Assembly (NCBI GenBank): GCA_031428975.1
Contig: JANOYR010000062.1
Span: 1-64,000, forward strand
From: JAAFIP01 sp031428975
GTDB lineage: Bacteria > Pseudomonadota > Gammaproteobacteria > Burkholderiales > Burkholderiaceae_C
DNA length: 64,000 nucleotides
Direction: 5' to 3'
Shown here: positions 58,358 through 64,000 of the stretch, piece after piece
Layout: every line of letters begins with the position of its first letter
How positions within the stretch are numbered: the stretch's first letter is position 1
Translations under genes and position numbers: made by a program
Notes under the pieces: generated by a model
The model's input: the letters and a program-made list of their open reading frames with translations, nothing else
What the model was told of the DNA's origin: nothing
Database searches by the model: none

Positions 58358-58936
58358 ATGCATATCCACCAACTATCTCTGAGCTATGTGCAAGAGCACG
58401 ACCGCCTGCTGCTGCGCGTCAACACCACCGACGCCCAAGAGCTGCGCCTGTGGTTTACCCGTCGCCTGTGCATTGGATTTACGCCTTTGTTCAAAAAAAT
58501 AGTGGCCGACATGGCCGTCAAAAAAAACCCCTCAAACGACCAAGCACCCTCTGCGCAGCTTGACCCTTTGGCGCAAAAAGCCATTGCACAATTTAACGCC
58601 GAAGCCAGTTTGCAGGGGGCAGACTTTAAAACTCCGTACAAAACAGAGGCGGCCAATCTGCCTCTTGGTAGCGAACCACTGTTGGTCACCGAAATTCGCA
58701 TGACAGCACAGCCCAACGGACAATTACAAATCCACTTCAGCGAAAAAATCCCTAACCGCGCCACTCCGCGTAGTTTTCAAATCGCCTTAGAGCCTAAGCT
58801 CACCCACGGTTTGCTCAAGCTACTAGACCAAGCCCTGGCCAACTCGCAATGGGGTTTGGTGGAGGCTACGGATGCGCCCTTGCCAGGCGAAGAAGCGGCT
58901 GCAGCCACGATGGCTAAGCCGAGGTATTTGAACTAG
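58358..58936 (+). CDS. Protein of unknown function, 192 aa
   Basis: A 192-residue soluble protein starting at ATG 58358 (MHIHQLSLSYVQEHDRLLLR); the longer frame inside lysR is rejected. It has a beta-rich start (LLLRVNTTDAQELRLWFTRR), a Pro/Ala/Gln linker near residues 65-90, and a C-terminal part with ITEIRMTAQPNG-like strands and LTHGLLKLLDQAL. No signal, membrane segment or known catalytic motif. Its last 23 bases overlap the convergent moaE end. I have an impression of similar proteins in other Burkholderiales but cannot name a family. Confidence 0.65.
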   Translation: MHIHQLSLSYVQEHDRLLLRVNTTDAQELRLWFTRRLCIGFTPLFKKIVADMAVKKNPSNDQAPSAQLDPLAQKAIAQFNAEASLQGADFKTPYKTEAANLPLGSEPLLVTEIRMTAQPNGQLQIHFSEKIPNRATPRSFQIALEPKLTHGLLKLLDQALANSQWGLVEATDAPLPGEEAAAATMAKPRYLN

Positions 58937-59474
58937 CGCCAGCGTTGCCAGACACCAGACCCCACTTACGCATCGCACTGTCGTCACTCTCGCGCGCATC
59001 CACCCAGTGCGCACCCGCTGCGGTTTGCTCTTTTTTCCAAAACGGTGCTTGGGTTTTGAGGTAATCCATCAAAAACTCGCAGGCTTGGTAGCTTTGCCCA
59101 CGGTGCGCCGAGCTGACGGCCACCATGACAATTTGGTCTAGCGCCTGCAGCAGCCCCACGCGGTGTACCACCCTTGCCCCCACGATGTCAAAACGCGCAT
59201 GCGCCGCGTCAATCATGGCCTCTATCGACCGCTCCGTCATGCCCGGGTAATGCTCCAGCTCCATCGCGCTGATATCGTCCGCAGCCGATGACAAAGCGCC
59301 ATCCACAGCTCCAGACACCGCATGCTTGCTGCGCACCACCCCAATAAAGCTACACACCGCCCCCACCCGCCCGTCTTGTGCGTGCAAAGCCGCAATCTCA
59401 GCGCTCGCGTCAAAATTTTCGGTTTGGATGCGGACTCGCGGGATTCTCAAAGCATTGGGCTTCATATTTGACAT
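58914..59474 (-). CDS. moaE: Molybdopterin synthase catalytic subunit MoaE
   Basis: A 186-residue MoaE. Typical blocks: CSFIGVVRSKHAVSG, MELEHYPGMTERSIEAMIDA, RVVHRVGLLQ, VAVSSAHRGQSYQACEFLMD and the catalytic Lys in YLKTQAPFWKKE. It transfers sulfur from MoaD thiocarboxylate to cyclic pyranopterin. A low-complexity insert (VDGALSSAADDISA) and a Ser/Asn-rich tail make it slightly long. Last gene of thrC-mobB-moeA-moaD-moaE, 1 bp after moaD. Confidence 0.93.
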   Translation of the reverse strand: MSNMKPNALRIPRVRIQTENFDASAEIAALHAQDGRVGAVCSFIGVVRSKHAVSGAVDGALSSAADDISAMELEHYPGMTERSIEAMIDAAHARFDIVGARVVHRVGLLQALDQIVMVAVSSAHRGQSYQACEFLMDYLKTQAPFWKKEQTAAGAHWVDARESDDSAMRKWGLVSGNAGASSNTSA

Positions 59475-59475
59475 G

Positions 59476-59724
59476 CTACCCGCCCGTCACAGGCGGAAAA
59501 AACGCCACCTCAGCACCCTCTAGCAACGCAACCGATTCCTCACCCATTTGCTGGTTCAGCGCTATGCGCACCGCTTTGCCTGTGCCCAGCACGTCAGCAA
59601 ATGCGCCACCTCGGGCTATCAGCTCGCGGCGCAGCGCACCTAATGTGTGGGCAGAGGTATGGACGGTTTCGCCGCCGCCTAGGGCTTCACGGATAGAAGC
59701 GAAGTATTTGATGGTGATTTGCAT
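59476..59724 (-). CDS. moaD: Molybdopterin synthase sulfur carrier MoaD
   Basis: An 82-residue ubiquitin-like protein ending in the required Gly-Gly (FFPPVTGG). Start ATG 59724 (MQITIKYFASIREALGGGE) is the family form; the longer frame is rejected. 10 bp after moeA and 1 bp before moaE. Confidence 0.93.
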   Translation of the reverse strand: MQITIKYFASIREALGGGETVHTSAHTLGALRRELIARGGAFADVLGTGKAVRIALNQQMGEESVALLEGAEVAFFPPVTGG

Positions 59725-59734
59725 AGTGTTGGGG

Positions 59735-60961
59735 CTAGTGCAGTTCCGACAGAGGAATAAAGCGCACGACATCGCCGTGGGCGATGGTGGTGTGGGCGGG
59801 GTTGTCGACCAAGCCGTCGGCCCATGCCATGGAGGTGAGCACGCCTGAGCTTTGGTTGGGGTAGAGCTCTACGCCGCTAGCAGCGTTGCGCCGTGCGCGT
59901 AAGAATTCTCGGCGTTTATCGGCCATTGTCAGCGTGAAATGGGCAGGAAGCGCTATGGATGGTATAGCGACTACTTGCTGCCCCAAGAGTGCGCCAATGA
60001 ATGGACGCACCAGTAGCAAAAAGGTGGCATAGCTAGACACGGGGTTGCCGGGCAGGCCTATAAAGTGGCTGCTGCCCACTTTGCCGTAGGCAAATGGCTT
60101 GCCAGGCTTCATGGAAATGGCCCACAAATCGAGCGAGCCGAGCGACTGCACCGCGGGTTTCACATGGTCTTCTTCGCCCACACTCACTCCCCCGCTGGTC
60201 AGGATTAAATCGTGCTGCTGCGCGGCTGCTTGCAGTGCGTCAATGGTGGCCTGGCGCTGGTCGGGCACGATGCCCATGTCGGTGACGGCGCAGCCCAAGC
60301 GCTTGAGCAAGGCACGCAAAAAGAAACGGTTGGAGTTGTAAATGGCGCCGGGCTTCATTGCGCTGGGCGCTACTGCGCCAGGCATCACCAATTCGTCTCC
60401 GGTAGAAAAAAGCGCCACGCGCACAGGCGCTTGCACCAGCACCTGCGCCAAGCCCACGCTGGCCAGTAGCCCCAGCGAGGCGGGATTAAGCAGCTGCCCT
60501 TTTGATAGCACCACAGCGCCTAGGCTAATGTCTTCGCCCGCCTTTCGAATCCACTGGCCAGCGCGCGGCGTGGCATTGATTTGCACCCTGCCCTCACCCA
60601 TATCAACTGCGTCTTCTTGCATCACCACGGCGTTTGCGCCCTCGGGCACAGGCGCACCAGTGAATATGCGCGCTGTTTGGCCTGCGTGCAGCGCATGGCC
60701 AAAATGGCCAGCGGCAATGCGCTGGGTCACTTGCAGCAGCGTGCCTGATTGGGACACGTCAAACGTGCGCAGGGCGTAGCCGTCCATGGCACTGTTGTCA
60801 AAGCCGGGCACATGCAGCTCGGACACCACATCTTGCGCTAACACGCGGCCATCCGCTTCAAATGTGCTGACTTGTTCGGAGCGGCCCTGTGGCAGGGCGT
60901 GGCTAAGTAACTCAGCCAGTGCATCGTCTAAGCTGCGCAATGGGGTAAAAACTTTGCTCAT
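59735..60961 (-). CDS. moeA: Molybdopterin molybdenumtransferase MoeA
   Basis: A 408-residue MoeA, inserting molybdate into adenylylated molybdopterin. Blocks: VPGFDNSAMDGYALRTFDV, RIFTGAPVPEGANAVVMQED, LFSTGDELV, SNRFFLRALLKRLG, LTSGGVSVGEEDHVKPAVQS and GLPGNPVSSYATFLLLVRP. Overlaps mobB by 4 bases. Confidence 0.95.
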   Translation of the reverse strand: MSKVFTPLRSLDDALAELLSHALPQGRSEQVSTFEADGRVLAQDVVSELHVPGFDNSAMDGYALRTFDVSQSGTLLQVTQRIAAGHFGHALHAGQTARIFTGAPVPEGANAVVMQEDAVDMGEGRVQINATPRAGQWIRKAGEDISLGAVVLSKGQLLNPASLGLLASVGLAQVLVQAPVRVALFSTGDELVMPGAVAPSAMKPGAIYNSNRFFLRALLKRLGCAVTDMGIVPDQRQATIDALQAAAQQHDLILTSGGVSVGEEDHVKPAVQSLGSLDLWAISMKPGKPFAYGKVGSSHFIGLPGNPVSSYATFLLLVRPFIGALLGQQVVAIPSIALPAHFTLTMADKRREFLRARRNAASGVELYPNQSSGVLTSMAWADGLVDNPAHTTIAHGDVVRFIPLSELH

Positions 60962-61491
60962 GCGTATTGCTCCGCCACATACTCAAACCGTGCTGCATTG
61001 GCAATCAGCCAATCGGCCACAGCGTTAACATCATTGAGGTCAAACACGGGGCGCAGGGTGCCAGAGGGCAATTGCTCGGGCGAATCCGTGGCAATGGCCA
61101 CCACAAAGTCGTCGGCCTCGTAGCGAACTTGTTTGCCTGCACTGGCTCGCCAAACTTCAATTTTGTGCAAGTCGGAGTCTTTAAAGCCCTCTACCAGCAC
61201 CCAGTCTACTCCTTCGTACAAATTGGCGATCATCTGGTGCACGGTCATCACGGCTGGTTTTTCAAACTCGCGTATCAAGGCCAAGCGCTGGTTGGATGCC
61301 ACCACCACTTCAAAAGCGCCCGCTTCGCGGTGTCGGTAGGTGTCTTTGCCCACATGGTCAATGTCAAACTTATGGTGCGCATGTTTCACCACCGACACCC
61401 TAAGGCCGTGCAGTTTGAGCGCAGGAATAAGCTTTTCCACCAGTGTGGTTTTGCCCGAGCCAGAATAGCCCGCAAATCCTATGACTTTCAT
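60958..61491 (-). CDS. mobB: Molybdopterin-guanine dinucleotide biosynthesis adapter MobB
   Basis: A 177-residue P-loop GTPase-like protein: GYSGSGKTTLVEKLIPAL (Walker A), KHAHHKFDIDHVGKDTYRHR and DWVLVEGFKDSDLHKIEVWR. Overlaps thrC and moeA by 4 bases each. It implies use of Mo-bis-MGD enzymes in this organism. Confidence 0.93.
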   Translation of the reverse strand: MKVIGFAGYSGSGKTTLVEKLIPALKLHGLRVSVVKHAHHKFDIDHVGKDTYRHREAGAFEVVVASNQRLALIREFEKPAVMTVHQMIANLYEGVDWVLVEGFKDSDLHKIEVWRASAGKQVRYEADDFVVAIATDSPEQLPSGTLRPVFDLNDVNAVADWLIANAARFEYVAEQYA

Positions 61492-62921
61492 AATTCAGTG
61501 CACACACTGGCAATGTAGGCTTTGATAGCCAGCGGGTCTTTGCCCATGTTTTTCACGCGCTTGGGCAGTGCCTCAATGCCTTCAAACTTGGCAGGGCGAC
61601 TGGGCTCGCGGCCAAGCGCTTCTACGATGGTGGCAGCAAATTTAATCGGCAAGGCAGTTTCTAGCACCAGCATGGGCAGACGCACCTCAGGATGCGCCGC
61701 TACATATTCGCGCGCCACTTTAATGCCATCTGCAGTATGGGTGTCTACCATTTGGCCAAACTGCTCATAGGTGGCCTTGATGGTGGCTAAGCGGTTGGTG
61801 TGTGTGCTTTTTCCGCTTGCAAAGCCATAGCGCGAGGCAGCCTGCACAAATGCTACATCGCCACTTAAATCAAACTGCCCTGTGGCATTGATTTGGTCAT
61901 GGAACAGCGCTTTGCAGCGTGCGCCGTCGCGGCCTACCAAGTCAAAAATGAAGCGCTCAAAATTGCTGGCCTTGGAAATATCCATCGACGGGCTGGAGGT
62001 TTCGTGCGTATCGGCACTGCCGCGCACTCGGTACACGCCGGTTTTAAAGAACTCATCGAGCACATCGTTTTCGTTGGTGGCCACCACCAGTTTGTCAATC
62101 GGCAAACCCATCATGCGTGCTACGTGGCCCGCGCATACATTGCCAAAATTGCCGCTGGGCACGCAAAAACTAACGGTGTCGGTATTTTGCGATGTGGATT
62201 GAAAATAGCCTGCAAAATAGTACACCACCTGCGCCATTAATCGTGCCCAGTTGATGGAATTGACTGTGCCGATTTTGTAGCGCTTTTTAAACGCCAAGTC
62301 ATTGCTCACCGCTTTGACCATGTCTTGGCAGTCGTCGAACACACCGTCTACCGCAATGTTATGGATGTTGTCGTCCATCAAGCTGAACATCTGTGCCTGC
62401 TGAAAAGGGCTCATGCGGCCTGCAGGCGATGTCATGAACACCCGCACACCGCGTTTGCCACGCATGGCGTATTCGGCGGCGCTGCCCGTGTCGCCACTGG
62501 TGGCGCCAAAAATATTGAGGCTTTCACCACGTCGGGCTAACTCGTATTCAAACAAATTCCCCAAGAGTTGCATGGCCATGTCTTTGAATGCCAGCGTAGG
62601 GCCGTTGGACAGCGCTTCTAATGTGATAGTGTCATCGAGCTTGGTGAGCGGCACTACAGCAGCTGTGCCATACACTTCTTGGGTATAGGTTTTGCGGCAC
62701 AAAGCACGCAAATCATCAGCGGGAATGTCGTCAATGTAGAGCGACAAAATCTCAGAGGCCAAATCAGCGTAAGGCAAATTGCGCCAAGCATTGAGCTGCG
62801 CAGCCGTGACCTGTGGATAATACTCAGGCAAATACAAACCGCCATCGGGCGCGAGCCCCTCAAGCAAGATGTCACAAAACTGTTTGCGGTTCGCATGGCC
62901 GCGGGTGGAGAGGTACTTCAT
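61488..62921 (-). CDS. thrC: Threonine synthase
   Basis: A 477-residue PLP enzyme of the long proteobacterial type. N-terminus MKYLSTRGHANRKQFCDILL, PLP lysine in GPTLAFKDMAMQLLG, phosphate-cup glycine-rich loop FGATSGDTGSAAEYAM and SGNFGNVCAGH. It converts O-phosphohomoserine to threonine. In related genomes hom usually precedes thrC (from memory); here vapBC takes that place, 25 bp upstream, so the promoter for thrC-mobB-moeA-moaDE may lie in or before vapBC. Confidence 0.96.
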   Translation of the reverse strand: MKYLSTRGHANRKQFCDILLEGLAPDGGLYLPEYYPQVTAAQLNAWRNLPYADLASEILSLYIDDIPADDLRALCRKTYTQEVYGTAAVVPLTKLDDTITLEALSNGPTLAFKDMAMQLLGNLFEYELARRGESLNIFGATSGDTGSAAEYAMRGKRGVRVFMTSPAGRMSPFQQAQMFSLMDDNIHNIAVDGVFDDCQDMVKAVSNDLAFKKRYKIGTVNSINWARLMAQVVYYFAGYFQSTSQNTDTVSFCVPSGNFGNVCAGHVARMMGLPIDKLVVATNENDVLDEFFKTGVYRVRGSADTHETSSPSMDISKASNFERFIFDLVGRDGARCKALFHDQINATGQFDLSGDVAFVQAASRYGFASGKSTHTNRLATIKATYEQFGQMVDTHTADGIKVAREYVAAHPEVRLPMLVLETALPIKFAATIVEALGREPSRPAKFEGIEALPKRVKNMGKDPLAIKAYIASVCTEL

Positions 62922-62946
62922 AAATCAGAAAAACTAAAAGAGTTAA

Positions 62947-63354
62947 TTACGGGGCGATAAGAGAAACAGTGGGGAAATAGGTCGCAAAACGGCTGCGGTC
63001 GCGCGTGAGGACGCTCCAGCCATGCGCCATGGCCTGCGCTCCAATGAAAAAATCGGGCAGCACGTGCTCAGACTTACCACGGTTAGCACGGTAGACCATG
63101 TGGGCGCGCGAAGCCAGCCAAGCACACTGCGGCGAAAGCGCGTGCAATTGCAGCGCAAAATCTTGCGTAAACTGCTCCACGTCCGACGCTGTTGTGAATG
63201 ATTTGGCGATTTCTGCATGGATGATGGCATTGGTGGCCAGCGCGCCATTTTTGCCAGCGATGGCCAATTGCGTTTCTGACCAAGTGCCCCATGCGCTGTC
63301 GTTTTCTAAAATATCAATCAGCACGCAGCTGTCCACCAAGGTAACCGTGCTCAT
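62947..63354 (-). CDS. vapC: VapC-type toxin, PIN-domain RNase
   Basis: A 135-residue PIN-domain protein. Acidic residues are in VDSCVLIDILEND (first Asp), NAIIHAEIAKSF (Glu) and LPDFFIGAQAMAHGWSVLTRD (Asp pair). Expected to cut RNA when free of its antitoxin. Overlaps vapB by 4 bases and ends 25 bp before thrC. Confidence 0.88.
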   Translation of the reverse strand: MSTVTLVDSCVLIDILENDSAWGTWSETQLAIAGKNGALATNAIIHAEIAKSFTTASDVEQFTQDFALQLHALSPQCAWLASRAHMVYRANRGKSEHVLPDFFIGAQAMAHGWSVLTRDRSRFATYFPTVSLIAP

Positions 63355-63599
63355 TCGCGGTTCCAGTCGTCACCGCGCGTTTCTCGCATGATCTCGTCGG
63401 TGGGTAGTTTGCGAATACCCACACCACGCCATTTGTCAAAAGGGCTCTCAGTCTTAGCCGTTTGCGCGCTGGGGAAAACCAGCACCTTGCCGCCCGGCTG
63501 CGCAATATAGTCCACCTCCTGCCCACGTGCCACACCCATATGCTCGCGCATAGCTTTAGGAATGGTGACTTGGCCTTTAACTGTGAGTGCGTAGCCCAT
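63351..63599 (-). CDS. vapB: VapB-type antitoxin, AbrB/SpoVT fold
   Basis: An 82-residue antitoxin. N-terminal AbrB swapped-hairpin DNA-binding part (ALTVKGQVTIPKAMREHMGV, GQEVDYIAQPGGKVLVFPS), then a C-terminal tail (FDKWRGVGIRKLPTDEIMRE) that should wrap the toxin. First gene of vapBC. A strong palindrome lies 39 bp upstream, probably its operator. Confidence 0.88.
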   Translation of the reverse strand: MGYALTVKGQVTIPKAMREHMGVARGQEVDYIAQPGGKVLVFPSAQTAKTESPFDKWRGVGIRKLPTDEIMRETRGDDWNRE

Positions 63600-63637
63600 A
63601 CAATGTTCCTCGTGCCCAGCGCTTAGCCGCTGTAAAA

Positions 63638-63666
63638 ATAAGTAATACCTTCATTGTATTACTTAT
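63638..63666. promoter_or_regulatory. Candidate vapB autoregulatory operator
   Basis: Perfect 11-bp inverted repeat ATAAGTAATAC / GTATTACTTAT with a 7-base spacer, upstream of vapB and before the divergent ABC gene. AbrB-type antitoxins bind such AT-rich palindromes to repress their own operon. Confidence 0.65.
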
Positions 63667-63701
63667 CAATTGGAAGCACACTTGATGACATTGCAAAGAC
63701 C

Positions 63702-64000
63702 ATGCCCTCAGCCATGGATAATCAAGCCATGCCAACGCCGCACACCACCACCACCCCGATTGGCGCTACGCAGTTTTTGCGACTCTTGTATTGCACGCCG
63801 TTTTTCATGATGATTGCGCTGATTTTTGTCGAATCGGCGCTGGCCGCCAGCGTCACGTATTTTGTGATCCAAGCAGGTAAAGACATTGCCAACAACGCCT
63901 TTCGGGTCATGGATTTTGTGTGGATACTGCTGGCGCAAAGCATGAGCTATGTGCTACATGGCGTGAGCTGGATTTATGGCGAACGCGCAGGCTTTAGCGC
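63702..64000 (+). CDS. Probable ABC exporter, N-terminal transmembrane part (cut by window edge)
   Basis: Open frame from ATG 63702 (or 63714) to the end of the window, about 99 codons. After a Pro/Thr-rich tail come two hydrophobic segments: LRLLYCTPFFMMIALIFVES and, further on, FVWILLAQSMSYVLHGVSWI, with YFVIQAGKDIANNAFRVMDF between. This resembles the first helices of an ABC transporter transmembrane domain, but the ATPase part is beyond the edge. Divergent from vapBC. Identification is tentative. Confidence 0.45.
   Translation, partial: MPSAMDNQAMPTPHTTTTPIGATQFLRLLYCTPFFMMIALIFVESALAASVTYFVIQAGKDIANNAFRVMDFVWILLAQSMSYVLHGVSWIYGERAGFS

Noticed and set aside
1..64000. tRNA or rRNA genes
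   Set aside because: No TTCGA-type arm with matching cloverleaf and no rRNA-like stretch was noticed on either strand by eye; a tRNAscan run would settle it.

Overview
The window looks like a chromosomal piece of a betaproteobacterium, most likely Burkholderiales/Comamonadaceae. The reasons are six solitary Bug/TctC-type periplasmic binding proteins, a protocatechuate 4,5-cleavage (lig-type) module, a moaE-moaD-moeA-mobB-thrC block, and short dispersed repeats of a kind I associate with that family (this last point is from memory). No rRNA, tRNA, CRISPR array or intact insertion sequence was seen. Nearly all the DNA is catabolic: small enzyme cassettes, each with its own LysR, GntR or TetR regulator and often its own binding protein.

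Layout. (1) 1-2.8 kb, minus: lower protocatechuate 4,5-cleavage pathway (tautomerase GalD/LigU, hydratase LigJ, aldolase LigK cut by the window edge), with a divergent LysR gene. (2) 3.8-6.6 kb: a Bug protein, an alpha/beta hydrolase broken by one in-frame stop in its oxyanion motif, and an SDR. (3) 6.8-10.1 kb: a YjbH-family outer-membrane protein, a small lipoprotein, a terminator, a repeat copy and a gene remnant. (4) 10.1-19.9 kb, minus: a Bug protein, then a vanA-like Rieske O-demethylase / gntR / vanB-like reductase set running into a Liv-type ABC importer with two tandem binding proteins. A MetE-core-like methyltransferase is divergent at 20.1 kb. (5) 21.3-37.1 kb: a uronate/aldarate region in two GntR-linked blocks: uronate dehydrogenase, lactonase, TRAP importer, DHDPS-family dehydratase, IlvD/Edd sugar-acid dehydratase, Bug and LDH2-family dehydrogenase; then a second GntR, a Tat lactonase, ketoglutarate semialdehyde dehydrogenase, an RraA-like protein and a Bug. 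Together they outline a non-phosphorylative route to 2-oxoglutarate. (6) 37.1-50.9 kb: two convergent aromatic operons. The plus one (hydrolase, aryl-CoA ligase, VOC protein, 90-aa unknown, aryl-CoA monooxygenase, thioesterase) lies beside a TetR gene. The minus one (MhpA-like hydroxylase, extradiol dioxygenase, FAH-family hydrolase, BKACE, Bug, SDR) lies beside a LysR gene. (7) 50.9-58.4 kb: an IS30 remnant fused to a copied Bug gene end, a YtcJ-type amidohydrolase with divergent LysR, and a LigW-like decarboxylase / Bug / flavin hydroxylase operon with divergent LysR. (8) 58.4-64 kb: a conserved-looking unknown, molybdopterin genes, thrC, a vapBC module and the start of a probable ABC exporter.

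Pathway logic (inference): LigW-like decarboxylase, VanAB-like demethylase and GalD/LigJ/LigK could form 5-carboxyvanillate to vanillate to protocatechuate to pyruvate plus oxaloacetate. The ring-cleavage genes (ligAB, ligC, ligI) are not in the window.

Best leads: a family of about 45-bp repeats in at least eight copies, three read in frame inside genes (one forms a signal peptide); three palindromic GntR-type operators spaced exactly 31 bp apart; the aryl-CoA operon with its unknown 90-aa protein; and the convergent extradiol/BKACE operon. I cannot show that any of these is new without database searches.
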